Positions 52,301-61,925 are shown, counted from the first letter of the stretch. The stretch is 64,000 nucleotides of DNA from Closterium sp. Naga37s-1 (GCA_947471745.1 CANJKZ010000774.1:3694001-3758000), one strand, 5' to 3'. A program made the numbers and translations. The notes: generated by a model from the letters alone, not told the origin.

Positions 52301-54129
52301 GTACTACGAGTGCTCCACGGATTCGAGCCACACCGCAGCAACGCCAAGGCCTTCAAGTCCCTGCAGCTGAGGAGGAAGGAAGGGGGAAGAGGAGAGTTCA
52401 ACCCCCTAATAGGCTGACCTATGATGCGCCGGGAAAGCAGGGCAAGACAGCCCTGGCCGGAGCGGCAATGATGGTCGGAGACGACGAGGAGAGTGACTAC
52501 GAGGAGTGTGCCTTCGCGTTCTTCTCTCCGGTGGAGATGCCGGGAGAACCAGCAACTCTCAAGGAGGCTTTGGAGAGTAGTGATGCTGAGGAGTGGACGA
52601 AGGCCATGGAGAGTGAGCTGAAGAGCATCGAGGAGAATGACACGTTTGAATTGGTGGAGCTACCGGAGGGGCGTACGGCGATAACGTCCAAGTGGCTCTT
52701 CAAAATCAAGTCGGATGCCGACGGCAAGATCGAGCGCTACAAGTCTAGGCTTGTAGCCAAGGGGTACCAGCAGAAGGAGAAGGTGGACTTCAAGGAGCTG
52801 TTTGCCCCTGTGGTGAAGCCGACGACGCTGCGAACCCTATTCGCAGGAGCCGCCATCAAAGGATGGGTAGTAAAGCAAATGGACATCGTAACGGCATTCC
52901 TTAACGGCATCCTTGAGGAGGAGATTTTTATGGCGCAGCCAGAGGGGTTTGATGATGGTAGTGGCAGAGTGTGGAAGCTGAAGAAGGCCCTCTATGGGCT
53001 GAAGCAGGCCCCTAGGCAATGGTACATGAAGCTGCGCGAAGTGTTGGAGGGGATCGGCTTCACTCCCTCAACGGCCGATCACTCCTTGTTCATGCTTGGC
53101 GAGGGGGAGCAGAGTTGCTTCATGGTGGTGTACGTGGACGACATCCTGATCTTCTCACCCTCTCCTGACCTTGTGAAGGAGGTGATGCTGAAGCTGCAAG
53201 ACAAGTTCAAGTGCAAGTCCCTTGGTGACGTGAACTTCTACCTTGGGCTCCACATCGAACGAGACGTGGAGAAGCGGAGCATACGAGTGCACCAACGGAA
53301 GTACCTGGAGGCGTTGGCTGCCAACTTCGGCCAGAGTGAAGGTCATGTGGCTACTCCCTTTCCTTCTGGGTTCAAGTGTGTGAAGGGGCCAGAGGAGGAG
53401 AGCATTGGAGAAGAGGAGAGGCGCCGATTTCACTCGTTGGTGGGCAGCCTCATGTATGCGGCGGTAAACACCCGACCGGACGTCGCGTTTGCTACCGGGC
53501 AGCTGGCTAGGGTTGTGCAATGCCCTAATGAGGAGCAGGTAGCAGCTGGAATGAGGGTGGCCAAGTATCTTGGCCAAACACCGACCGTTGGGCTGCAATA
53601 CTCGGCGGCGGCACAAAGGCGCCAAAAGGGTGCGGATGGTGTTGAACCCGGGCGTTTGTTCCTCACCGCCCACTCGGATGCTTCATATGCATCAGAACCA
53701 GAGGACATGCCAAGTGTGGGAGGCTTCATATGCTGTGTTGGTGGAGGCCCAACTGCTTGGGAGAGCAAGAAGCAGGTTGACCAAGCTTTGAGCTCGGTGG
53801 AGTCCGAGTACATGGCACTCTTCCGTGCCGTACGGGAGATTGTGTGGCAGCGGCGTTTGTTGGCTGAATTGGGGGAGGAGCAGCAAGGACCTACCCCACT
53901 GTACTGTGACAGCCAGGGTGCCATTGCTCTTGCTAAGAACCCTGTGTTGCATGGACTCACGAAGCACATGAGGGTGAAGTGGCATTGGACGAGGAGCATG
54001 GTAACCGCGGGTGAAGTTGAGTTGCGCTACGTGAAGACCACGGGGCAGCCGGCTGACATGATGACCAAGAGGCTGGTGGAGCAGCAGCATTGGAAGTGTT
54101 GCAAGCTGGCTGGGATGGCTCTGAACTGA
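49360..54129 (+). CDS. Copia I gag-pol polyprotein, full length
   Basis: 1,589 residues from ATG 49360, the first ATG after the PBS. The domain order and catalytic motifs are those of H: CCHC knuckle CHYCHKSGHMWRDC, protease WVIDSGATYSM, integrase SIRTDRGGEFL and GIAERANR, RT VVYVDDILIFS, RNase H SDASYASE and SSVESEYMAL. It would produce capsid, protease, integrase and RT/RNase H that copy the element RNA into DNA and insert it elsewhere. Compared with H only a few residues differ over the first 1,250 or so and the last 110. Over a dozen differ between the RT active site and the middle of RNase H, for example SPSPDLVKEV against SPSSDLVKEV. Confidence 0.95.
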   Translation: MSGPEERGGRGAGGSGEAQAQGQPRDSAMAPMQPSLGPHRDEPRVFGLDKFNGDNFAEWSFKMENNFDHYDLLEVMEGTEKRPENDPEKSPWVRKSAQGYLLLGQALGSSQIRHIKPFQREPEKGPKAWAALKGVHAPATAAVAVVLERQMAALRIEENEAVEEGVQKFFDLLTRLEGADLNYSELQKKTKLLALLPESWSSLIINLNRDLPRLSLEDVKRAILQEDFRRRELASADGAGAASIGRGYGRGRGRGRGGGRFGGSNFGGGRRSGGYGSDDKSYGRGRGRFDGECHYCHKSGHMWRDCYKLPDGWTPAQGQEGRGAGGGRGRGRGGRGGRGGGAANMKSGDNDKDPSDDRYPGLFYFVSTQVPAGPEKDEGFEEPAAVGKVTLHPLDYWVIDSGATYSMTPRPDLLTELEPSPVKHVTSALGQRAEVKGMGKAMFKGADGKMVGLKNVLWVPSLAANLISVRRLAKAGMDTNSKGAKTYTARLGDRILWDLHEDRDVYNEMWQIPVVPMPKERQVAASISTKDGAVGSDDGANGRAKENELKKSKPGGTSKFSEPKESGAATKEQQKGEENPEAAAEEDYGESMWGAIASAAFSNPTSATGECDWLTLHRRMGHVALPILQQLVKNEMVAGIRVKGEPDEVLGCPTCIQAKFTRFPFPSSEATAKAPLDEVVMDVVGPLKLGAAGAEYFLTIVDVYTRMTWVYVLAKKSDVAETLKTDWFPMVERQQDRLVKSIRTDRGGEFLSKEFGLWLKKNGIRHSLTMPYSPAMNGIAERANRTITEAARGLLIEAGLPDYFWPDAVRSACVAKNRALTHVGADKWVPYVEWLGRKPKVDMLRVFGCMCMALVPKHLRHNKLGAKAVWAVHLGMAQNSKGWLLWDPFTKKFLVSRDCKFMENFMYKDWKAENEAKIGVRFGEVKSSGLEHVELPLELSSGSTTTRQSSLVNGGEEANDAEEEEEEVQQVSERAPSLPSRTTSAPRIRATPQQRQGLQVPAAEEEGRGKRRVQPPNRLTYDAPGKQGKTALAGAAMMVGDDEESDYEECAFAFFSPVEMPGEPATLKEALESSDAEEWTKAMESELKSIEENDTFELVELPEGRTAITSKWLFKIKSDADGKIERYKSRLVAKGYQQKEKVDFKELFAPVVKPTTLRTLFAGAAIKGWVVKQMDIVTAFLNGILEEEIFMAQPEGFDDGSGRVWKLKKALYGLKQAPRQWYMKLREVLEGIGFTPSTADHSLFMLGEGEQSCFMVVYVDDILIFSPSPDLVKEVMLKLQDKFKCKSLGDVNFYLGLHIERDVEKRSIRVHQRKYLEALAANFGQSEGHVATPFPSGFKCVKGPEEESIGEEERRRFHSLVGSLMYAAVNTRPDVAFATGQLARVVQCPNEEQVAAGMRVAKYLGQTPTVGLQYSAAAQRRQKGADGVEPGRLFLTAHSDASYASEPEDMPSVGGFICCVGGGPTAWESKKQVDQALSSVESEYMALFRAVREIVWQRRLLAELGEEQQGPTPLYCDSQGAIALAKNPVLHGLTKHMRVKWHWTRSMVTAGEVELRYVKTTGQPADMMTKRLVEQQHWKCCKLAGMALN

Positions 54130-54170
54130 GAGAGCAACATATCCTAAGGCCAACAATCCGAGGGGGAGTT

Positions 54171-54989
54171 TGTTGGTGCAACCCTACGGTTTGCACTCGG
54201 CTTGTTGTCCGTGTGCGTGAATGTGTGTGTGTATGGAATGGTATGAGGGCATGGGATAATATATATTTCATGCTTATAATTGTGTGTGAATGTTGAGTCA
54301 TGATGTCGAGTGTGTGTGTCGAGTCAATAGCGAGTTATCGCTAGACGCGTGTTACGCGGTCGTTTGTGTCTCGCGCGCGGTTTCTATTTTGTCGTGCGCG
54401 GTTTCTATTTTGTCCTGTGTCGAACGTTCGGCGTGTCGCAGGTGTGTGCAGCAGACCCATCAAGAACTCAAGGATGAGTTTGTGATGAAGAGCCCGAGCC
54501 TTGGTGTCAAGCCTCAAGTGATTTCGAAGCTCGCCAAAAGGGTACACCTCAAGATATTGAAGATAGTTACATTACTTTGTGTAGTGTAACATTTCACTTG
54601 GTGTAGGCCCTAGTGAAGGGTAGTTTCGAGACCCTTCGTGGTTGGGGACAGTGTGGCACTGTTCCACATCACTGTACCTCGGCTCTTGGGGTTTGTAGGA
54701 GCTGGGAGTCATTCCCAACTCGCAACTCTTCCTATCTTGTGTTCTAAGACTATAGTGGCTGCCATAGTACCGTTCGTTCAAACCGACGCTGTGTCGTCAA
54801 TTCTTTATCAAATCGTGCAATCTAAATTGATAATTGTAGACGACGTGAAGACGCTCCAGATCCAATTTGAATCAAGTCATTTGCAGCTGTGAGCAGAACG
54901 CTATCAACGTTTGAAGCCGCTGTGCAGAAATCCGTCTGTGCTCTCTATCTTTCGTTTTAGGCACATTCAAGCCTATTGTGACTATAACA
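54171..54989 (+). repeat. 3' LTR of copia I
   Basis: 819 bp; preceded by PPT CCGAGGGGGAGTT (54158-54170) and followed by TSD ATACA. Confidence 0.95.
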
Positions 54990-55005
54990 ATACACCGCCC
55001 CCTCG

Positions 55006-55039
<34 letters not shown>

Positions 55040-55949
55040 TTCTCCTCCATCCCCCTGCTGCACGTGCAGCAATGGGGGGGAGGGTATGGGGGTGGCAGGT
55101 GTGGAGCAAGACAGTTTCCTGCCCGTCGCGCGCCCTGCTGTCGCCCGCGCAGCTCCTACACCGCCCCCCCCTGCCCCCCCCCCCTTTCTCCTCCATCCCC
55201 CTGCTGCGCATGCAGCAGTGGGGGGGATGGTATGGGGGTGGCGGGTGTGAGTAGTCAGCCGCCTACCACCTCCTCCTCTCTCTCCCTGCCGCACTTCTTG
55301 TGTTGGGAGAGGGGGGGGGGAGAGCTTGGAGGTTAAGGGGGTGGCAGGACGGGATCTGCAGCACCAGCCCCCCCGCCCCCCCCCCCCCCCCCTTCTCCTC
55401 CATCCCCCTGCTGCGGGTGCAGCAGAGGGGGGGCGGGTATGGGGGTGGCGGGTGTGAGTGAACTGCTGCCGCCTCTCACCCTCTCTCTCCCACTGGTGCA
55501 CATGCCGCTGTGGGGGGGGGGGAGGGTGTGGGGAAGATGCGGGAGTGGCGGTAGGGATGCTGAGGGGTGTGAAAGGGAGGATTGGGGAAATGGTGGAAGT
55601 TGAAGGGGGGTGGATGTCGTGAAGCCAGCAGCTCCAGTTGCCCGTGAGACCGTTGCGCCAGTTGCCCGTGAGCCCGTTGCTCCTGTCGCCCGTGAGTCAG
55701 TTGCTCCAGCTGCTCGCTTAGCCGCGGAGCCAGTTACTCCAGTTGCCCATGTGCCAGTTGCTCCATTTGCCAGTGTGCCAGTTGCTCCAGTTGCCCGTGT
55801 GCCAACAGCTTCAACCGCCACCCACCACCTCCTCTCCTCTCATGGTCCCTCCTCCTCTTCACTTGCCCTCTCCTTTCTCCACTGCGCCTGGTGTACCCCT
55901 TCAAGGGGTGTTGTGCACAAGGTTCTTCACTACAGGCAGTTAGGGGGTG

Positions 55950-56176
55950 TGTTAGAATATACTTATATATTCTTTATGACTGTATGTACTGTAGACTGTA
56001 GTGTATCTCACTTGCTGTAGGTGGTGTACCATGTGGCTTTCTCCTTGCTATATCTTGTACCTTGCTCTATAGTGAAACCCATCTTTCTCGACATTTTCTT
56101 TGCTTCAACTCTCTCGACACCCAAGCTATGCCTCCTAAGCCTAAACCTAGTTTCCTAGGTGCTTAGTGTTCTGACA
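55950..56176 (+). repeat. 3' LTR of element J
   Basis: 227 bp, TGTTAGAATATACTT to GTTCTGACA. The last 149 bp match the interrupted 5' LTR pieces at 41389-41516 and 48003-48023. It abuts the family L integrase at 56177, so J was inserted in that element. Confidence 0.82.
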
Positions 56177-58425
56177 CCGCTCGCGGAGCTGGAGACGGAC
56201 TGCACGGATCCAAGGGATCAAGACAGCAGGGACCTCACCCTTGCTGCGCAAGCGGAAGACCGTGGTGTACCGCGTGTACTCGTCAACAATAAGTAGGAAG
56301 TAGCGCTCGCGGTCCTGTCCACTAACGCGGGCTGAGCCCCACACGTCCATGTGGAGATTCTGCAGGGGAGCAGTCGTCGGGGGAAACGAGGAGGAGTGAG
56401 GAGCGGCACGCTGCCGGCCCTCGACGCAAGGAAGGCAGGGCGGGGCAGGCGAGGACGGGAGGGGAAGCAGAGACCTGGGAAGACCAGAAAAAAGGAGGCG
56501 GGAGTGCATGCCACGAAGGCGTGGCAGGGAGAGGTGACCAAGGCGGTGATGCCACAGGAGAGTCTGGTACGACAAGAGGCGACACGAGCAGGGGGGTGCT
56601 ACCGGACCTAACGCGGGCGCCTGGGCAGATGCAGCTACCAGAGGAGGCTCGGTAGTCAGTGTGTACAGACTCGACCCAGGCCGACGGTTGAACGTGGCCA
56701 GGTGACGGCTCGTCCGTGTACACGTGCAGATCGACACACGCTGACCCCTAGGAGTGGTGGTAGTGACCATTGCATCCTGGAGGGCAGCGGTACTCACCAA
56801 GTACGTAGAGAACGAGGAGAGGTTAAGACCTGACAGTGAGCCGGACGGAACCGCCGGACACGTGAGAACAGTGGAGGAACGGGCAAGAAATGGGCCCCCT
56901 GAGGATCAGCCAGTCTGACCGGTACAGGCGCAGAGAGAGGAGTGAGGGTGGTACTGTCATAAAAGAAACAGTGGGAAGCGCCTTAGTCAAGTATAAAGGT
57001 GTGCAAGGCCTCAACAAGCGCAGTACCAGGGAGAGTAGACTCACTAGCACCTAGAGCAGCAGCCTCTATACCTGGGTCGGGCGGCACACACCGGTAATAG
57101 TCACTCTCGGCACTAACAGACAAGGCATATATGGCAGCAAGGATAGCATCATAGTCAAGAGCAAAGATATCAACTCCAGACCTAAGCAGCTCTGCCCAGC
57201 GGGGGCGCTCAGCCTCGTCACCAAACTCTGCGCGCCAAGCGTCATCTAGGCGGGAGAAGCAGCGGTGCTGAGAGTGAAACTTCCCGCATGTCTGACCAGC
57301 ATGGTCACCTGTGCGAATGACATACGGGCAGCGAACTCTACCCCCAGACGCCCCACGCCGAGCAAACCACTCACGAAGCTGCTGGGGCGAAGGGGTCTCG
57401 CTCCGACGCTGCTACTGCTGCCTCGGGCCATCGCTAGATCCTCCCCTCTGAACAGCTCCACCCCGAATTCCACCACTCCCACTACCGCCACTACCGCGAC
57501 CCCCACCGCTGCCACCACCGCTGCCACCGAAGCCCCCACCCCCGCCGCCACTCCCACCGCTGCAACCACCTCCGCTACCTCCACCGCCTCCACTGCCGCC
57601 ACCACCGCCACCCCCGCTGCCACCGCCACCACTCCTGCCACCCTTGCCCTTGCCGCTGCAGCGCTTCCCACTAATAGCAGAAGCAGCCCCAATATCCTCA
57701 GCACCAAGGATGTCATTAGCAGCAGCAGAAGCGTAGGAGGGGGCAAGGGGGGAGGGGGAACACCCCTCAAAGAAGGGTGTGCGAGGAGTGCCACGAGCAG
57801 CACCTACAGCGACTACGCTAGTCTCAGCTGCAAGGAGGTGCTTCTTGAGCAGGTCGACAGTGAGGTCTGTGGGGTCAAGTGCGAGAAAGTGGTCCCTGAC
57901 AGCGCGAAGAGAGTCAGGGAGGCGGGTGACTATGAAGTAGAGAGTGATGTACATCGGGGGCGGGTTCCTGTCAAGGAACTCTGCTGGGAGGGCAGCGCGG
58001 TAGCGAGCGTCGCTAGTGCGAAGGTGGGTAACGAGGTCCTCGACTGTGGCAAAGGCGGACAGCTCGGGAAACAGGTAGGGCAGTATAAGGCGGCCTAGAG
58101 CAGCAGTGGCAAGGGAGGAATAACGAGTGACTATAGCGTCGTACAGGGCTTTAGCAGTCTTGTGCTGGCCAAAGTGAGCGCGTTCGGCTAACGGCAGGTG
58201 GTTGCGAACGGCTAAGCGAGCAGCAGCGTCACGAGTAAGCCACTGTGAGCGAGTCGCACTGTCACCCGTGGCGGGAGGGGTGAGAGAGGCTCCAGAAGTG
58301 TGGTCAAACAACGAAACGATGTCTCTAGAATCACTCAGTAGGTACGGCTTTAAGTCGTCGAGCCACGTATCGAACTGGATCGGACGGCCCTCATGATCAA
58401 AGGTGAGTACACTGAGAGAAGCCAT
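56177..58425 (-). pseudogene. Family L, third copy, 5' half (gag, protease, start of integrase)
   Basis: Minus strand from ATG 58425 (MASLSVLTFDHEGR). Gag runs through DTWLDDLKPYLLSD, LYDAIVTRYSS, KNPPP-type DRNPPPMYITLYF and a Gly/Ser tract (about 57640-57450). A TAG at 57412-57414 sits in a Gln run (CAG to TAG). The frame continues to the Cys/His segment CPYVIRTGDHAGQTCG and RLDDAWRAEFG. The protease active site reads LD-stop-GAS (TAA for the Ser codon) near 56980, followed by frame disruption. From 56800 the frame resumes with the GAG-pre-integrase HHRLGHLSL and integrase MDVWGSARV and VDEYTRYTTVF, ending at RAVRLQLRER where the J LTR begins. The continuation lies at 34650-31694. Inactive. 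Confidence 0.85.
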
Positions 58426-59041
58426 AGCGGGCAGAGTAGGGTGGCGCGCGACCAGCAAAGCAGCACGCAGGTAGGGCGGCGCACGAGCACTAGGGAAGCG
58501 CGTAGGGCAGGGCAGGGCGACACACGGCTAGGGCGGCCAGCAGGGCGGCGCACGGCAGGGCGGGCAGCAGCAGGGCGGCCCAGGGAGGAGGGCGCTGGCC
58601 AGTAGGGCTGCGCGCAGCAGGGCGGGCAGCAGCCGGGCGGCGCAAGCAGGGCGGCGCAAGCAGGGCAGCAGGATGGCGCAAGCAGGGCGGCGCAAGCAGG
58701 GCGGCGCAAGCAGGGCGGCGCAAGCAGGGGAGCAGGGCGGCGCATGGGTGCAAAGGGTGGCATGCGGGCTGCAAGGGGTGGCGAGCGGGCCGCAAACGGG
58801 CGGCGAGCAGGCTGAAGGGGCGGCTCGCGGGCTGCAGGGGCGGCCAGCGGGCTGGAGGGGCGGTGCGCGGGCTGCAAAAGGCGGTGCGCGGGCTGCAAAG
58901 GGCGGCGCGACAGGCTGCAAAGGGCGGCGCGCGGGCTGCTAAGGGCGGCACAGCGGCCAGCAGGGCGGCGCGACAGTTAGGGCAGCGCTCTGTGGTGGGC
59001 CCTACAAAAATCGGTCCTAGAACGAACCTGCTCTGAAACCA
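58426..59041 (-). repeat. Leader repeats, PBS and hairpin of family L
   Basis: GC-rich arrays, on the plus strand GCAAGCAGGGCGGC (about 58620-58740) and GGGCTGCAAAGGGCGGC (about 58750-58940). On the minus strand the PBS TGGTTTCAGAGCAGG (59041-59027) adjoins the LTR, then a foldable GGTTCG-TTCTA-GGACCG and GGGCCCACCA (59002-58993). Confidence 0.78.
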
Positions 59042-59172
59042 TGTCAGAATACTGAACGAGAATGAATGCATTGAGCAGAAAGTTGGTACAGTTACTAACC
59101 CTAATTGGGTTGTACCCCTTATGGGCTACCCCACTATAGCTTACACAATGTAAGCATTATAACATTTTGACA
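59042..59172 (-). repeat. 5' LTR of family L, third copy
   Basis: 131 bp. Followed outwards by CTTAG (59173-59177), the TSD seen left of 25362. The host sequence beyond it continues the minisatellite that ends at 25361. Confidence 0.9.
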
Positions 59173-59772
59173 CTTAGAAGGTCACAATCCCTCTTTTAGG
59201 CCACATGGCTCTACGCCCTGGTGCCTCTTAAGCGTCACACCTATATGTAGTTCGAAGGTCACCCTCCCATTGCAAGGCCACATTGTGCCCTGGCGCCTCT
59301 CAGGCGTCACAAGTGCATGTACTCCGAAGGTCAAAGTCCCACTACCCGGCCATTTAACTCCATGCCTTGGCGCATCTCATGCGTGACGCCACTCTCACGC
59401 CTCTCTCGCTGGAAGTTTGGTGGTTCAGCTTGGTCTTAAGTATTACACGCATCATGAGGAAGATGAAAATCTCAACCATAAGTTCTTTTCTCCTAAACGA
59501 GAATTCAGCACAGAAATCATCTTCCAATTCCATTAATCATGTAACAAGTGTTGGTTTACTTATGAGCAACTATGTTTTACATCTCATAACAGCAAGCAAC
59601 TTTTATTTTTACTATTTCCTGTAATGAATATAGTTTTACTGCATTTTTTACTTTGTGCTTTCCACCCCCATTTGCGGCATCCAATACGACTGCTATGGTT
59701 GCGGTAGATTTCCAGCATCGTGACATACGCGTCCCTTGGAGACGATTACGCCTACATAGGTTCAGTTTTTGG
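59173..59772. other. Host minisatellite spacer and gene-upstream-like DNA
   Basis: 59178-59400 contains three imperfect units of about 72-76 bp (CGAAGGTCA, GGCCACAT, CCCTGGCGCCTCTCAGGCGTCAC). 59478-59760 resembles 22570-22740 upstream of the secreted-protein gene (CCATAAGTTCTTT; CCATTTGCGGCATCCAAT; ACGCGTCC). No gene is present before the gypsy LTR at about 59773. Confidence 0.65.
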
Positions 59773-60202
59773 TGTCGTCAGCACTCCGGTTCGTCAATAT
59801 TGAGAACTATTTCGCAATCCACATGAGGCTTAGTGTTTACTCGTAAGAATACTACATGGTAGGTTACCCTGTAAACTTCGACTGCGGAAGGTGCTGATGA
59901 CGTCGGAATCGACCCTACGTAGTGTAAGGAATTTTCCCGAATTCCTAATCGGGGTTGACTGCTTCGCGTACAGCCCCGATTTTCGGACCCTGCACGTTTG
60001 GCCGACATCAACGATGCCGAGCCTCCTTGCGCCGCCTTCGGCGTTTCCCTTCGCCAAACCTGCACCCAACCTCACTCACCCGAAGTTCCCTCCTAGCTAG
60101 GCTAGCCACTAAATTAGCGTGTGCCTTCATTGTATCATCAGTCTATTCAATCATATTCTCGTTATTCGTTAAAATGCGCACTCTCTTTTACAACTCATAA
60201 CA
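59773..60202 (+). repeat. Probable 5' LTR of gypsy element N
   Basis: The right end is clear: ACTCATAACA, two bases, then PBS TGGTATCAGAGC at 60205-60216. The left end is inferred from the TGTCGTCAGC at 59773, where similarity to the host upstream region stops. The 3' LTR is outside the window, so the boundary cannot be confirmed. Confidence 0.5.
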
Positions 60203-60405
60203 CCTGGTATCAGAGCTACTTTCCTAGTTCACCTCGCTTTTCGAGGGTAGTTTGGTGGCACGGGTGTGGCTGGTATAAGTGGACTACACGACGGTTGGCC
60301 GCAAGGTTTGTTAATTCAAACCTGCCCGACTCTGATAGTTCGTGTTTTCCATTTCGCCTGAAGGCCACGGAGACCCGCTTGCCCACCAGACGTAGTGCTA
60401 GACAC

Positions 60406-61448
60406 ATGGATCAAGAGGCGGTTAACAGAATCATGGCGCAAGTGTCAGAGATGCAAGAGGGCATGAAGTCATTAATGGTGGAAGTGACAACCTTACGTGG
60501 AGAAAACGCCGAGCTACGCCAGGAGCGAGGTGAAGCGCGCCAGGAGTCGCCTGATGATGAAGGCGAGGGCAACAGTCAAGCGGTGAGCAACCCGTTGGAC
60601 GCGCTCACACTTGACTTCAAAGAGGAAGACATGCAGCGAGCGAGAACAGCGCCAGTTGCAGTAACGACGATCAAGATTAAACCCGTCAACCCGCCCCTTT
60701 TTAATCCTACGGACAAGACGACTACAGTGAAGGGGTGGCTGTTCGGTGTTGAAGTATTTTTCACTGCAGCAGATGTGAATGACGATGCCACGCGTATTAA
60801 TTACGCAGTTTCACTTCTCTGAGGCGCAGCGCTTGAGTGGTGGCACCGAACCCTAGAAACGGGAACCCCGACAGGTGTGACACATGCGGCAGACGGGACC
60901 TCAACAGTGACTAATAAAGTGGCGGAACCGATCTTCGGAGTGACCAAGATACGCATGTGGAGAGAGTGGGGCGCAGCCTTACGAGATCGCTTCGAGCATG
61001 TATTTGCCTCCGAGCAAGCTCGCATGAAGCTGCGTGCCTGGTCGCAGATGGCATCTGTCCAAGACTACACAGCGTCATTTATGGGCCTCGCCAACCAAGT
61101 GGATGACATGTCGGAAGCAGAGCGGTTGGATAAGTATATCAGTGGCCTCAAGTACGAGATTCAATACGAGGTCCGCAGGAGCTGCCCGACATCATTCCTA
61201 AAACCAGTACGGCTGGCAGAGTCAACCGATGCGCTGATGCAGTATGCGAGAGCAGCTTCCCGGGAGGGAATCCGCTTTCGTGGCCAGACCCATCGGGCCA
61301 CGATCAACACCGTCCATACACCCGACCGCCCTCCTAAGGGACCGTGTTATCGGTGTGGAAGACGGGTCACTTCATGTGCGACTGCCATGAGAAAAGGCCG
61401 CTGACGGGGAACGACAGAAAGGAGCAGAGAAATGGGAAGAGTCAGTAA
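60406..61448 (+). pseudogene. Gypsy N gag, broken
   Basis: Start ATG 60406 (MDQEAVNRIMAQVSEM). There is an N-terminal coiled coil (about residues 5-45, MKSLMVEVTTLRGENAELRQ), then a Ty3/gypsy-type gag core (TVKGWLFGVEVFF, GAALEWWHRTL, LRDRFEHVF, DYTASFMGLANQVDDM, YISGLKYEIQYEV). A TGA at 60820-60822 lies just before GAALEWW and fits CGA changed by a C-to-T transition. The zinc knuckle begins CYRCG, but a one-base insertion near 61360 shifts the frame; the shifted frame contains GHFMCDC and ends at TAA 61446. It is a different family from the chromovirus at 5321-18393. Inactive. Confidence 0.83.
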
Positions 61449-61507
61449 TTAGCGGGCCCTTTACTGACTGCGCTCCGTCGCCCGAACACCACCATCCCCA
61501 CCGAGTC

Positions 61508-61925
61508 GTGGTTCCGATTCATGCAATCGATCGCACTCGGCCGAATAACGGGGATAGTCATGTGGATCACCCTGTACTGGTCGCTGGCAAGGTGTTAAAA
61601 AATCATTTAAAGATGTTCGTCGATGGAGGGGCCAGCCATAGCCTCTTCAACTTGGCGACAACTAAAAAATGCAAGCTGCAACTTGACAGGTGTCTGCCCG
61701 AAATTGATGCTCGCCTCGTGGATGGGACGCCTCTGGCGATATTGGAAGAAACACGGACAGTTCGGATTGAATGCGGTGACGATTTCGGCTTCAGCATGAA
61801 GTTCCTCGCGACTACACTGGATGGCTGCAACGTACTGCTGGGACGTGATTGGCCGCGACGGCACAACCCCGTCATCGACTGGGCAACGGGATCGTGCTGC
61901 ATCAACAAGCACGAGGGGCTAATTA
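61508..61925 (+). pseudogene. Gypsy N protease, truncated by copia M
   Basis: Open frame of the pol N-terminus with a retropepsin-like domain: FVDGGASHSLFN (active site D-G-G rather than the common D-S/T-G), then VDGTPLAI and NVLLGRDWPRRHNPVIDW, the pattern of Ty3/gypsy proteases. It lies in a different frame from gag. It is cut at 61925 by the LTR of copia M; RT and later domains would lie to the right of the window. Confidence 0.8.

Larger units (their letters stand above)
48507..54989 (+). mobile_element. Copia I: intact Ty1/copia element, twin of H
   Basis: 6,483 bp with 819-bp LTRs at 48507-49325 and 54171-54989 and TSD ATACA (48502-48506 and 54990-54994). By eye the LTRs differ at about two positions, so the insertion is very recent. 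It carries one uninterrupted polyprotein gene. It lies in inverted orientation to H with 509 bp of element J between them. Confidence 0.96.
48003..55949 (+). mobile_element. Element J: non-autonomous LTR element with structured repeats, split by copia I
   Basis: The end of the 5' LTR (48003-48023), PBS-like TGCTATCAGAGTG (48024), a hairpin GAGTTCC-TCCTC-GGACCTG and the box GGGCCCACCA (48062-48071) are followed by about 1.4 kb with no protease, integrase or RT. The interior (about 48080-48506 and 54990-55530) holds about five units of roughly 120-130 bp. Each has a C-rich run, TTCTCCTCCATCCCCCTGCTGC, the complementary GCAGCAGTGGGGGG and GGTATGGGGGTGGCGGG, so each can fold. From about 55610 to 55820 a 15-30-bp repeat (GTTGCTCCAGTTGCCCGTG) follows. 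A PPT-like TAGGGGGTG precedes the 3' LTR at 55950. Copia I sits at 48507-54989; the empty site CAGCTCATACACCGCCCC reads through. Confidence 0.75.

Noticed and set aside
55610-56020. Val/Pro/Ala-rich open frame at the 3' end of element J
   Set aside because: It arises from the 15-30-bp repeat and runs into the 3' LTR; no domain and no start context.
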